A stretch of DNA of 64,000 nt, taken from assembly GCA_012931725.1 (NCBI GenBank), contig CM022949.1:30457235-30521234 (forward strand), written 5' to 3'. Numbering within the stretch: position 1 is the stretch's first letter; every line of letters starts with the position of its first letter. A program made the translations under genes and the position numbers. The notes beneath the pieces were generated by a model, which saw nothing but the letters and a program-made list of their open reading frames with translations, was not told the DNA's origin and did no database searches. This DNA comes from Litsea cubeba (Eukaryota; Streptophyta; Magnoliopsida; Laurales; Lauraceae). Positions 11,101 to 26,100 of the stretch are shown piece after piece.

Positions 11101-14100
11101 CTTTTATCGCATTTTCAGCCCAATTAATTCCTTGTTTCAGTTCTGAATATATATAAGGGCTTTAATTAGTTGCGGGGATTTAAGTTCAAGCATCTAAACA
11201 CATATCTTGTCCCCAATTGAGCTTACAATAACCATTGTTTAAGACATTTTGAGCCAAGCCCTTCATCAAATCCTCAAAGGATCATGATCATGATAACCTA
11301 CTTGAGAACGACTGATCCCTAGGCAAAGTGGAAGTTCTACCTTCCATTTGGTCCATTTCTCAATTATTTGAGAGGCCTAACTGCAGGAATGTGATAAGGC
11401 TAAAGATCCTCTATTAATTGCCTTGGTCTAAATTGGATGGAATGGTGTGCTATGCTACAATTTTATAAATCCATTATAATTGTTAAATTGTTTCTATGAT
11501 CTCAAATTGCATCATTTAGATTAGTTTTACTTTTACATCCCGTCCTGCATCATTGTTCCACTTCTTTCTCATCCATTCCGGACGTCATTTTTATTTTTCT
11601 TTTTTGGGAAAAAGAGAAAGAAGGAAACCAATTCAACTCATCTTTAATTAGACTTAGAAAGAGAAAAAAGAGGAGTCAATTTAAGCCATTCCTTAGAATT
11701 TCTCTGATTCCCTTTAATTTATGACAACTCCATCTCAGCAAGATTTCATTTGTTAGCTACAAATATCTAAAAATAATTTAAGTTCATGCATAAATATCTG
11801 AAAATAATCACCAATTATTAGCAATGAAAAGAAGTGGAGCATTACCTCAGCCCGTAGTCTCTGTACTTCTTCAATAAGCATCTCATCTGATTCTGTTGGG
11901 TTCTTTTTCAAGCTTGGAGCAGTGCCTTCAGATCTCAATCTGGGTGGGCTCTGTTGCATGTAACCAGGAAAAGTAGTGGATAATTCCTCTTTCTGCAGGG
12001 GAAGAACCATTGTAGAATCTTCTCTACTGTAAGTGTTAGATATTGCAGGGCATGGCACCTGTCTCCATCGTGGAGTTATGCACGATAAAGGAGAAACAGG
12101 AACCGGAGACTGATGCTTGGATGGCATTTGTCCTTCAACAGATCTGATCTCCTGGGGCAACAGTCTAGGAGAAAAGATTTGTGGCCATGGGAATGTCGCA
12201 TTTTCCAGATCTACTTTTAAGTCAGAGAACTTCTTTCTCATGGACAAGGGTGGCCTCGGACTTGGGGTTTCCAGATTTTGTCTATTACAATCTATACGCT
12301 TACTCAATTGCGTGAAGCAAGGATCACAGACACGGCACTGCTTGCTTTTATTCAGTGCCAAAGATGCGTTCACAGCCTTCTTACTACTACATGCATGGCA
12401 GAATACCAAACCACAATTATAACAGTTATGTTTCTTCCTAGTAAACCCAAAAAGCATTCTACATCCACTGCAGATAGATTGGTCACTACTAGAGACAGAT
12501 TTGTGCAGACATATTGCAGCAGTGAAACTTGACCCACAAGCAATACTACATACCTGTCTATCTCTTAAGGACTCCACTAAGGCGGGACAATTTCTATCAT
12601 CAACATCACCTAACCCTAGCCGCCCATTTGCACCCATTCCCCAAGTATAGACATTGCCTTTCGAGGTCAAAACAGCTACATGATAAGACCCTGATGAGAT
12701 CTCCTTAACAAATTCCTGTTTAAGATTTCCTTCAACAGTTGTGATTGATTTGTCCTCAGCTTGAGGATTCCCAAGTTGCCCATGCACTGCACTTCCCATG
12801 GTACAGACCATACCCTTAACTGTGAGTGCAACAGTCAGCATCCTTCCACAAGACACTTGAATGAAATCCTGATCTACTAGTGCCGCAACGCATGTGGGAA
12901 GAAGCTTCTTCTCTTTATTCGCATGTCCAAGTCTTCCTTTATCACCATCACCCCATGTAAATAATTTTCCACCATGAGTATTTCCCTTGAAACAATCAAC
13001 TAATATTTCAACAATAGCAGCAGTGTGCCATGGTCCACATGCAACGGATTTCACCCTTAACCCTTTCAGAGATTCAACTTCTTTTGGTTGAGAAGAGCTT
13101 CGAAGATTCCCATGTCCGAGAACCCCAAAAGTTCCATCCCCATAAGTAAACAACTGACCACCAGAAGACACAACTGCAGTATGCCACTCTCCACAAGCAA
13201 CGCTCGATATACATATACCCTCCAAGGGACCCATAACTCTACGGGGCAACCACCAACTTTTGTTTTTTCCATTGCCTAAATGACCAACAGACTCACCGCT
13301 CTCGCCCCACATATAAAGTTCTCCACTAAGTGTCACCGCACATGTCTGATACTCACCACAGGCAATTGATTCTACATGCACACCAACAAGGGACTCAACG
13401 ATCTTGGGATAAGATACATCCATATTGACTTTATGACCCAATCTTCCGCTTTTCTCCTCTCCCCAACAAAATACTTCCCCTTGTCTAGTAACGACAGCGG
13501 CATGTTTCCCTCCACAGGCAATGTTCTGCAAATCTAGCATGCAAGCAGATTCCAGTAATTTGGGCAACAATGCATCAAATGCCACAGTGCCGGAAGTAGA
13601 TTTCTCCACTCCACCGCTTAAGACCCCCCCTTCTATCCCTTCTCCCCACATCAACACATCCCTCAGGGTATCATCCTTGCGCAATGAAGGAGACCCATGA
13701 TTAGAAGAGCCAAATGAACTATTCAAATTTGGTCTATGTCCTGTCTTCTCATGGCGATACTCCATTTCCAATTTGGAAAAATGTGGAAAGAAGTTATCTG
13801 GTATTGTTTGTATGTCTGACAAGCTTCTTGATTCTGATGAATAAAAACTATCTGACGAATATGACAGGCCATCTGAGAAACCCCTCCCAGCAAGAGACCT
13901 TGGACTTCCACATACGCTGCGCACCTTCAGAGAGCAGTTTCATGTAATCAGGTAATTATTGAGAGTAATTTGTAAACTCTCAAAAGAAATGGAAATATCA
14001 GCAGTGAAGATTAAGTGAATTCTCAAATGAAATGGAAACCCAGCATATAGCCATAGTATCCTGACAAAAAGATGGTTATTTCATTCAAACAAAGAAGTTG

Positions 14101-17100
14101 AATAAAGAAGTTCAAAGAGAATTATCATCACATGGTGTCAATGGAACAACCAGATTACTCAAAATATCATTTTGATCTAAAAATAATCATAGAACAAGTA
14201 TATGGTCCCAATCCAAGGATGTGTAGCATTCTCAAGACCTGAATAATGTAGAAGTGGGAGCATGGTGGTGCATAAGACTAACCCTTTTTATAAGTAACAT
14301 AATATACCACAGTTTACCAAGCAAGAAAAAATGCCACACTTCAAAAATAACCTAGATTAGAAGATTTGAGACTGTTAAGCAGTTAGTTTGCCGCACCTTT
14401 AATGCCTAGGCATTTTGGGTGTATTGGTTAGCAACTTGAGATGGTATCAAAGCCAACACATCCCGGGTTCAAGTCTGTGCAGGGCAAAAAAGGTCTCATG
14501 CCACGTCTTGTGTGTGGGCGCATGTGCGCAGGGCAAAAAGGCCCCATGCCACGTCTTGTGCGGGTGCGTGCTTCAAATCCATGCGGTGTCCCACCCGAAG
14601 GGTCGTTAAGTAGTTAGTTTGCCGCAACTTTAACACCTAGGCATTTTGGGTGTACTGGTTAGAAACTTGAGAGACACCATCATTTGGCCTAATTTCTCCA
14701 TCAAATAATCTCTTGAATCTTGTCCAATCAACATTTAATGAGGTATTTAGTCTCTTGAATCTTGACTGATCAAGGACATGTATGCAGTCGACGATAGCAG
14801 TCTGGATCACCATCCACTAGCCCACATCTATATATTCAAGGTTTTTAGATACTACATATCCAAACACCACATGTTTCCTATCAAACAAACTACAGGCAAG
14901 TTCTGCAGTCTCAACCTGTGAATTTCCGGCTGACTCCTCCAGAAGACCTAGGTTATGCTTCATTCGCATATGACCCACTGGGCTACTGGCACATGAATGA
15001 GCCCCTCTCCCACTTCTCAGATTAGCCAGACGTTTCGTATGATGCGATCTAGATATCAAGGCTGTCAAGCCTACAAACCAAGATTCTGCCTGATCCTTGT
15101 CCTTGCATACCTAAGTTACACAATAAGAGAAAAGGCAAATGTAAATGGCAATAAATATTATTGTACAAGAGGGTTCCCTTCAATGTACAATAAAATAGCA
15201 AGCAGATCCAATGCATTGGCAGAATGATTGGTTACCATTTTGCTTAGGCTTGGGGCAACTCAGAAATCAGAAACAACATTAAGTGGGATGCTGTTCTATA
15301 AGCAAAAGATTACCATCATTGACGCCTTATCCCATCTATTCAGGGTCAGCCTTCGATGTTCTATATTTCCATTAAAAGTTGCACATGATGAACTAACTAA
15401 ACAGAAAGATGAAGTTCCAAACATAGGTAAGGAGCACAATACCAGATCGAGTGTCCTTTCACCATTCCCATAGATTAGAGAAAAGGACTGACACTCTTTT
15501 TCTGGTCGAGGTTGTCGCTGAAAATTTACCTACAGTGTAAGACACACCTTAATGTAAATATATCAAGCTGTGTAGTAATACAACACTTGAATATGAAGCA
15601 TTCAAATTAAGTTTAGAAGTCCTTTCTGAAGAAAATACATACAGTTCGCTGTCCGCGAATTATCTTAGTAACTAAACTCAACTTCAGTTGCCTTTCCTCT
15701 GTTCCAGAGTACCAAATTAGAAAATTCTCATCCTGAAAACAAAACAAAGATTTTATTCAAGTGTTTCTTTGGCTATTAATATAGTTAAAACACAGACCAC
15801 AACAGCATAAAAAACGAACAAGGTTTAGAAGGTTCATGACTATGATCAACGAGTTAATCTAAATGCCAAAGTGGTCATGTGTGAGCAGTGTAGTTTCTGA
15901 CATGACAATTCTAGATTTTTAAAAAAATTAATGAAATAAAAAATGCTAAATTTACCACAAGTCCCATATTTCACCTTAAGGAAAAAAAAATAATGTAGAA
16001 CATTTGACATTACATTGTAATTTTATAAGACCCTTTGTAGCTCACCACTGTGGAACCCAGCAGAAACCCTAGTGTAAGTACTACACAGAAAAAATGACTT
16101 TGCAAGACTGATAAATGTACAAAAATATAGCTTGAAAAAGTCTTGCTAAAGACAAACTAACCATTACGAATGGGAAACAAGGTATGTTGGTCATCCCTAG
16201 CCCCACGAGATATAAAAAATAAAATTAAAATAGAAAAAGTGTTTGGTGGATTAGGCATCTACCAAAAGTATACCCAACGGATGTTGCTACTGTCAAATCA
16301 GAGGAGATTATATGTTAACCATCAATTGATTTTTAATTTGACCATCTATTTCATGTCCTCAAATCATATGACGAAAAATGACCAATTAAGCTCATGAAGC
16401 TCATTGTCACAACCATGAGGTTCCAAGATCGTCATGTTACCAATGAATAAAGCTCTACTTTTCTGCATGCCTAATTTCCAAGCTCTCCATTTTTTCCAGC
16501 AGTCCCAGCGGACGGTCGGACACCACCGATATGCCACGCATCTCATGTAAAATCAGAAGCTTATCATAAACATGTAGTCATCAAACTAGCATGATTACCA
16601 TGTAGGGGCGGCAAGTCCTGACCCGAGCTGAGAACACATCCCTATAATTGATCAAGTTGGTTTCAGGTTTAGCTTTCTTGACCTGGAAATAAATGGGCTA
16701 GCTTCAGACCTTTTGCATGGATTCTTTGAAATTAGCCATATACCGGTGTCGATCCTTCATGAATTCTCACTGTGCTAATTTGAACATTTGTTAACAATAG
16801 ATAAGATATGTGCTTTCTTCTTTTGGAATATAATTACGATATTGATAAGAATCATCATCATCATCAAAGCTTTGTCCCAACGAAGTTGGGTTCGGCAACA
16901 TAAATTATGTTTCACCAGTCCAGTCTACCTAATGCCAAATCCTCGAACAGGTTGTACTTCTTCATATTTATCCTTATTGCTTCTTCAGATCAACCTACAT
17001 AGAGAGACATTTCCTCACCAAAACTATTGTTTTTATACGTTGGACACATCCAAACCATCTCAAATGAGTTGCTCTTAATTTATCATCTATTGATGCTGCC

Positions 17101-20100
17101 CCTAAATGCTCCAGAATGTGCTCATTTCTGATTATATATTTGTAAGTTTTACCACACACTCCTCCATTGCCATCTATACTACATTTTTTTTTTTGTTTCC
17201 TAATTGGCCAACATTCTGCTCCATAAATCATAGCGGGTACAATCGCAATCTTGTAAAAGTTTTCCTTCAATCTTGTTGGTATGCACCAATCACTAAGCAT
17301 ATCAGAAGTAAGAATATCACTCTTAAGAGTAAGAATATTAATAATATTGTTTTGGTATTGGTTTTGCATATTATTCTTTTATCTAGAACACACACATATA
17401 TATAAAAAAATTGAAGCCTAAGAGATACCACAAAGAGATTCATTCCAATATCTTCGCTCAATAATTAGTAAGAAACTAAGAATGAAGAGATTGAGGAAAA
17501 TGTAGAAATAGGATAAGTGCGGGATAGTTTGAGTGGAAACTTGCTTCTCGAGTGCTTTGTAATTGGCGTATACCAATAAGATTGAAGGGTAAATTTTACA
17601 AGACGACAATTGGACTAACTATAACCCATGGTTAAGAATGTTGGCCAATGAAGGGGCAACATGTGCACAAAATGAGTGTAGAAAAGATGAGAATGTTGAG
17701 ATGGACGTGTGGTAAAACTAAGGATAGAATCAGAAATGAGCACTTTTTTTAGCATTTAAGGGCAGCATCAATGGGTGATAAAATAAAAGAAACTCATTTA
17801 AGATGGTTTGGACCTATCCGATGCAGACCAACAACAGCGTCGGTGAGGAATGGTTTTTCTATATAGGTTGATTGTCCACCAAGGGGATGGGGTAGGCCAA
17901 AGAGGAGAAAGATGAGAGTAGTAACAATGAATCTAAAGAAGTACAACCTATCCGAGGATTTGGCTCGGGATAGATCAAAATGGAGAAACAAATTTCATGT
18001 AATCAACCCCAACATAGTTGTGACAAGGGTATGTGGTGGTGATGATGGCATATATATTTAAATTTATTGAGATATTTGTATTGAATGGGTGAATCTTATG
18101 TCTTGGCAGTTGGCATTGTCAGGTATGTTTAATTTGAACATTTCATACCATTTTAAGATACTAGCAACTGCACCTATACTAAACAACTTAGCGACCCAAG
18201 CCCCAGATTTATTTGTTATTAGGAGCTTTCAATATTTTCCATTATTATCATTTGTTTCTCTTCCGCAATAGAAGGCAAACCCCCAAGTAATAATGTGAGT
18301 ATATTGGAATCATTTTAAGTGTAAATAGGTGTTTTCGTTTTATTTATTTATTTATTTTTATCATGCAATCGGAAAGCCTCCGATCTTTTAATGTAGAGAT
18401 CTTCCTCAAAATATGGTTTTAATATTCTAAAAGCAGCTCAAAAGGTCACCAAAAGCCTCTCAAAGCTTCTTCCATCAAGACAATTAGGGGGAACACAGTG
18501 TTTAAGCATTCTTCAATAGAGTAAGTTGGAAAGGAGACTTCCCGGAGGAGAGAATACTTCATTCTACAGGTGACAAGTCTAAGTTGACCCAAGCAAGTCG
18601 ACTCGGGCTCAACCAATTTTTTTTTTTTATGGTAACTGAAACATTATATTAAAAAGTAGGCAAACAAAAATACAACACACCACCAAAACAGGTATAAGAG
18701 CCTTATACCTAAAGAACAAAGATAGACAATTACAATGTGTAAGCAATCAAGGGAATAACACTATCTACCCTTTGTTTTGCTAGAGAGTCAGACAATGCAT
18801 TCGCCGACCTTCTAACATGCCTAAACTCGACATAACCTTGAGAAGATAAGGACTTGATTTTCTCAAAGAAGAAGTGGAACCTCCAAGGACCCCTCATTGC
18901 TTGAGATCCAAGAGATAGCATTTGAAGAATCACTCTCCACTAATAATTTTTCACGAAATGAAGAAAAAAACAATCGAAGAGCCTCTAAAATTGCCAACAC
19001 CTCAGTCTCATTTGATTCCTTGATACCTACATTCTTTGAGAACATAAGCAAGACACACCTTTTGTGGTCCCTAAGCACACCTAGCTGCCCCTATCCATGT
19101 TAAACTTCAAAAAGCCCCTTGGGGGAGGACACCAAACTTCCACCTTCATGATTCGAGGCACTAAACAAAGCATACAAGCCTCCCATTTATGAAGAATATC
19201 GTCTGTTTTGAAATTAGTAAACTCCTCCCTCACCAAAGCCCACTTTGCTATTCTCCAAGTAATAACTGAAAAAAGATCGTTGTAGACCGTTTTCGCTCCC
19301 CTGAAAATTCTATAATTCCTTTCTTTCTAAATGGACCACTTTATATCAAAAGGGATTAGTCTCCATAGTACCACCCCGCATCCTAAAAAAGTACAAAATC
19401 TCCAAGCTTCAAACATATTGATCATAGAGCCTGATAAACACCTAGCTAATCCGCATCTCGGAATGAATTCTCTCCACAAAGAGGATGAGACTTCACAGGG
19501 CAAGAAAAGGTGATCCACTGTCTCCAACCCATTCTCACATAAAGGGCACACATCTGAAATCTCTTGTGAAGACAAGTCTCTCATTCTAAGGCTGTCCGCC
19601 GTAGACACCTTTCCTTTAGCCACCAACCAATAAAGAGTCTCCACCCGAGGCGGCGCCAATCCTGACCACACAAGTGAGCAAGGGGATCTGAAAGATCCAC
19701 CCTCAAGCATATTGTAGAAAGAATTGGTAGAGAAATTTCCAGAAGGATTAGGAGTCCAAATGCGTGCATCAGCTTCCTCCATAAAAATACATTAGAAAGA
19801 ATATTCAACAAAGACACATACTCTGACTCCTCAGAGAGACGCATGGGCCTTCTAAAAGACACTGACCAAGACATCCCCCACTCTGCATCTCAACATAGCA
19901 ATCACTCATCATGGAAAACTTGTTCGACACTAAATGAAACAACATAGGAAACAACACACAAAGTGCCCACCCCCACCCACTCATCAACCCAAAATCTAAC
20001 TCTATTACCCACCACCACCTTGAAACCCGCACCTTTTTTAACACTGCCCCCCTTTCATTAGACTCCTCCCCCACTTTTAACACATTCCCCCACACCCCAG

Positions 20101-23100
20101 AGACCCGAGATCTCTCCTTGATAGAGGCCGGCATCTTGAACAAAGACATAAAGTAGATGGGCAAATTGGACATTGTTGCCTTTATTAAAGTAATCCCCCC
20201 CTCCAATAGAAAGACATCTTCTTTTCCATGAAGAGAGCTTCCTTTCAAATTTCTCCAAAACCGGATCCCAGATCGCCTTCGACCTTGTGTTCGCCCCAAT
20301 CGGCAAACCCAGGTACTGAATGGGAATTTTGCCAACCTTGCAGAAGAGGCAACTGGCCAAAAGGGATAATCTCTTCTTGAGAGCAACCCACCCCTACAAG
20401 CACACTCTTAGCAAGATTAATCTTCAATCCAGAGACTAACTCAAAGTATCTTAGAATCCTCCTTAGAACATTAATCTCCTCCATCCTATCTAAACTGAAA
20501 AAAATAGTATCATCGGCAAAATGAAGATGCAAGACTGCCTCCCCATCTCGTCCAAAAACTAAAACCCTCCAACAAATTCAAATCTTTTGCCTTGTTCACC
20601 AAGCCACCAAGAGCTTCTACTACCAAAGTGAAAAGAAAGGGGGACAAACGATCACCTTGCCTCGGGCCCCTAGAATCTTTGAAAAGACGGGCTCGACCAA
20701 TTATAAAAACCATGTATCAGGCCATGAACTGTAATCTCATTCCATAAATGTAGGGTACATACCAAGTGCTATTTTTCCAATATAGACTCAAACTTGGTTC
20801 TGCAATATTTTGCTGCCAACTCCATATAGACTCAAACTTGGTTCAGGAATATTTTGCTGCCAACTCCATATAACCCACCCTTCTTTTTCGGGCTTAGGAC
20901 AACAGATTTTTGGCTTGGAAAACAAGTAGTTGGACCTTTCGAAAAAGCAAATGACTATGGCATTGGAGGCAAGAAACACAAACGTGGATAGATTGGTTTT
21001 GGTTAAGATCATCCAACAAGAGTGCTTTTGCAGAAAAGGCCACCGAATTTCATAACATTAAGTGACCCTCTCACAATATCCAAATCCCATCACACAGATA
21101 TATTGCAGGATCTTCTTGCGAGGTATGACGACAAATTTCTTTTAACATTAAGTGGCCCTCTCATGCTATTCAAATCCCGTCATATTGACATATTGCAGGA
21201 TCTTCTTGCAAGTTATGATGAAACCAAATGCAGTGCACTCAATGAAAAGCATGGGTTGAATGGTGCAAGATCAAGGTTCAATGTATCATTCAAAAGCATT
21301 TACACAAGAACGAGAGAGAGTTTTCTGTGAAATACTCCAATTCGACTTGCTGCCTTCTTGGATTTATCTTCGTTATATAGACTTTACATTGCCTAAGTCA
21401 GGCTACAAATCATGGAAACAAAACCTAAGTAAATCTCTAAGTATGGTAAGACATCCTAGCATACACGGTTTTATCATTCTGTACATAGTTTGACTAGATC
21501 TCATATTTACAAGTGGGCTGGTCCTAATTTCACACAAGTGGGCTGGGCCTATCATCAAATCCTATACACTTTAACACCCCCCCCCCCCCCCCCCTCTCTA
21601 AATTGATGCTGGGAATCGACCAACAACAATTTGTGAACCAAGAATTCATGCCACGGCCATGGAAGGCCCTTGGTGAAGATATCAGCAATTTGTAACTCAA
21701 TGGGAATATGGGGAAGAGAAATGACTTAACGATCATACTCATCCCGCATAAAGTGACAGTCCACTTCAATACGCTTGGTCCGCTCATGAAAAACATGATT
21801 TCCAGTGATTCGAATGGCACTTGTGTTGTCAGCATCAAGAGGAGTTGGCTGAGTCTGTGAGAATCCAAGCTCCGAGAGCGACCCGCGTAGCCATAAAACC
21901 TCAGAACAAGTGGAAGACATGGCTTAGTATTCTGATTTCGTGGAAGATTTTGATACTTTATCTTGCTTCTTACATTTCCAAGATATCAAGGCGTCTCCCA
22001 AGTAAACACACCATCCGGTGGTAGAGCGGCGTGTGTCCGGACAACCGGCCCAATCCACATCAGAATAAGCACGAGTAAAGCCATAACGATCAGGTGGATT
22101 TATGTGGCGAGTGGATCGTCGAAGAGAAGGAAGATCAGGTGCAGGAATGGTAGGCGTAGTGAGAGACCCAAAGGCCAAGTCATCTGTAACCTTTCGTCGT
22201 TCATACACAAAATTCGGCTTAAATGAGTAACAGGTGGAGGCACTGCGTCTGAAAAATATCGTAAAAGAGATAAAGAGACAGAGTCATTCGAATCACTATG
22301 CGTGGAAAGAAATATTGATTTTAAAAAACACGACATTTCTAGACACCCGAATTCTTGTGGTTGAGGATCATAACATAGATAGTCCTGTTTTATTAAGAGC
22401 ATAACCAAGAAAGGCACATTTGGAGGTGCAGTTTACTTAGTGCGTTCATTAGGAGGGAGAAGAACAAAACATACACACCCAAAAGGACAAAGATGATCAT
22501 AGAGAGGATGCTTTTGAAAAAGTCAAAAAATAGGTGTCTAGTTGTCTAATCTAGAGGTAAACGATTTATTACATGCACAGCTTTTGAGAGTGCTTCGGGC
22601 CAAAACCGAGTAGGAACAAAAGATGCTATCAAAAGGGAACGAGCTATCTAAGAGATGTCGGTTTTTCCGTTCAGACATACCATTTTGTTGGGGGGTGTAA
22701 GGAAGAATCATTAAGAGGAAAAGGAAGGGTTTTCCCTTTTCCCATCTTGCAGCTGTAACAATTAAAAGAAACTTTATTATCATTACTCAAACCATAATTT
22801 AATAAAAACATCAAAGTTTTGGAATTAGGATGTCCTAAACGATTATGCCACAACTGGCATTTATTATGACTAGAATGAGAGAACAAAGCAAACTCCTAAG
22901 GGAACCGTTCTTGTGATGAAATCTGGAGAGGAAACAGTCGACCCTGCTTAGGGCCCTTGCTAGCACCTTCCCCGACACTTGATCATGCACAACACAACCA
23001 GGGCAAGAAAAAAGGATGGAACAATTACTAGCAACAAGTTGACCAACATATAACAAATTTGTGGTTAAGCAAGGCGAAAGAAAAAGATTATGTACGGGCA

Positions 23101-26100
23101 AGGAGTGAGGAACGTGGCCAACAGCAGTAATGGGAAGACTGCCACCATCGACAGTATTGATGCAAAGGTCTCCATCATACTCCTTAATATGAGTCGTAAT
23201 GGCAGGAGAGTGTGTTATATGATTGGAGGCGTAGGCCCCTGAATCAATATACCAGGTGGATACTGAAGATGTTGGTTTACCTGAAGGCCAAGTGCAAAGA
23301 AAGCATTTATGATCATTTATTGGACCATCTCTGACTCTCTGGAGTAAGGGTAGAAGAAGAAGTGGCAGTAGGTGGTGCAGGCGTGACTGTTGAAGAAGGT
23401 TCAGGAAGATGTGCAAAATATGCTCTATGTTGTTGTGGCCTATTATGAGGTCGCGTCCTACATTCCGGAAGAACATGACCTTTGGCTTTGCAGTAGGAAC
23501 AAAACTTTTGATCGCACTAAGTGGAAACGTGTCCGATTTTTTGGCAGCAAAAACATTTGACGTTGCTCATGTCTCGTGCTTGAGACTTACCCCGAGCTAT
23601 AAAAGCAACATCGATAGGAGCAACAAGGGCATTCTATGCAAGTTCTGTCTGAGTCACCAAGCGTTGTTCCTCTCGAAGGAGTTTGCCCAAACATGATTCG
23701 AGTGGGGGATGGCACTAAGTTGGAGCGGACAGTTTCAAATTGTGGTCGTAACTTCATCAGAAACTAATCCCGCTGACTCGCCTGATGGATCTCTCGAATA
23801 GAGGTAAGGACGCAGCAAGGATGTCAGCATAAATAATCTCAACGGAATCAGTCCACAAACTGGTACACTAAGAATAGTAATCCTGTATCGACAAGGTCCC
23901 TTGAACACATTGTGAGATTTCATGTTCTAAATGAAACCTTCAAGCAGAATTTTCCCGCAAGTATATCTTCTTTAAATAGAGCCACATTTCTTTTGCAGTC
24001 TTGTATGGGCGAAGGTTCAAGATAAACTGTGGTTCGACGGACCCAATATCCAAGTCATGATCTACCAATCTTTAATGTCCCATTTAGCTAGGAGCTTTTC
24101 ATCAGCAGGTTTGGGATCCGAATTATCAAGGTGTCCCCAGAGTTTTTAACCCATAATGTAAATTTGGAATTTAAAGGCCCAAGTGGTATAGATTTTACCA
24201 TTAAACTTTTTTTTTTTTTTTGAATGGTATGGTAATGCAAATTTATTAGAAGCAAAATAGCATAGGAGACATATACCGAGAAGCAAGAAAGTGAAGCAAA
24301 AGGAAAAAGAAAGCCAAACCCCGAAGCCGCTACTTACTCAGCAAGCGAAATACAATTATCAATTACAAGATTATCACTCTCGACACCCAATTTTGCTAGA
24401 GCGTCAGCCGCCCCGTTTGCGGACCGCTTAATGTGATTATAAAACCCATATCGTCAGCTTCTCGAAGACCTGTCCGAAGTACAATCATCTCAACCTCATT
24501 TACTGTTTATAACCTGAAGGACCCCAAAAAAAAGAGATAAGCTTAACACCGGTACTATCTCTGAAAACACCCCCAATACTTTATTAGCTCGGGTTACCAA
24601 TAACACTCCCATCGAAATTAAGCTTTAAGGTACCTAGCGGGGGAGGCTTCCAGGTATGGCAGACCCGGGGAAGAATGGGATATGTGAACGCCACCTCTTT
24701 CCAACACCTACTGATATCATCTATAGAGTATCCTCAAAAAATTAGGAAGGACGGAGACCCAAGAAGTGACGAGGTATTTAACCTTGAAAGCCATGGTTTC
24801 TTTGGAGGAGGAAACTCCTTTAAAACAACTTGAGTTTCTTTCTTTCCAAAGGGTCCAAATGACAGCCAGAAAAGATGTTTTCCACATTATCTTGCCTCTA
24901 GCATAGCCAACTCCAATAGACCAGGCCTGAAAGGAAGCCTTCAGAGAATCCTGTGGAACCCAGCAACAATCGAACCATGACAGGGCCGAGCTCCATAAAA
25001 GCTAGCCACCTCGCAATACAAAAACAGGTGGTCTACTGATTCAACATCCCTCAAGCACATACGACAGCAAACCAAACCAAATCAAGCCTTTTCCCACTAG
25101 GTGGGGTCGGCTATATGGATTTGACAACGCCAATCAAATCTATTTAGGGCCATGTCCTCCGTTAGATCCATGTAGGCTTGGTCATGTTTAATAGTTTCTT
25201 TCCAACTTCTCTTGGGTCTCCCTCTCCCTCTCCTAATCCTAGCAATCTCCATGCTTTCACACATTTTAACAGGTGCCTCTGTGGGACGCCTTCTAACATG
25301 GCCAAACAATCTCAGTCGATTTTCTCTCATTTTATCTCCAATCGGTGCTATTCCTACTTTGCCCCTAATCTCCTCATTCCTAATCCTATCTTTCCTTGTG
25401 ATCCGCACATCCATCTTAGCATTCTCATCTCTGCAACTTCCATCTTCTTGACATGATTATGCTTTACTGCCCAACACTCTGATCCATATATCAATGCTGG
25501 TCGTACCGCCACTTTATAATACTTTCCTTTAACCTTGAGGGGGACTTTCCGATCACACAAGACCCCCGAAGCACTCCTCCATTTGGTCCACCCGGCCTGA
25601 ATCCTGTGACTTACATCAGTATCAATCCATATATCTTGTTGCACCATAGATCCAAGGTACCTAAAGTTTTCTTTCTCTACAATCTTTTGTGTGCCCAAAC
25701 TTACTTCTATGTTACCAGGTGTCCTACTTTGACTAAACTTGCATTCAATATATTCCGTTTTGCATCGACTTTGCCTCAACCCTTTTGTCTCTAATGTTTT
25801 CCGCCACAATTCTAGTTTAGTATTCACTCATCTCGTCTCATCCACTAAAACAATGTCATCTACAAATAGCATACACTACGGCACCTCATCCTGGATATGT
25901 CTTGTAATCTCATCCATAACTAGGGCAAACAAGTACGGGCTTAACACTGAGCCTTGTTGTAGACCAATCGTGATAGGAAACTTCTTAGTTCCGCCACCAG
26001 TCGAAGATTGTCCATAGCGAGGACAGCATTCGAAATGACCAGCCAAGCAAAGGCCGCCCCTACCCTGGGAGGAGCTTTAAACTTCCATACCTCCTCGAAC

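Noticed and set aside
12117..12532. Plus-strand frames across the large PRAF exon
   Set aside because: Antisense shadows of the RCC1/FYVE coding sequence.
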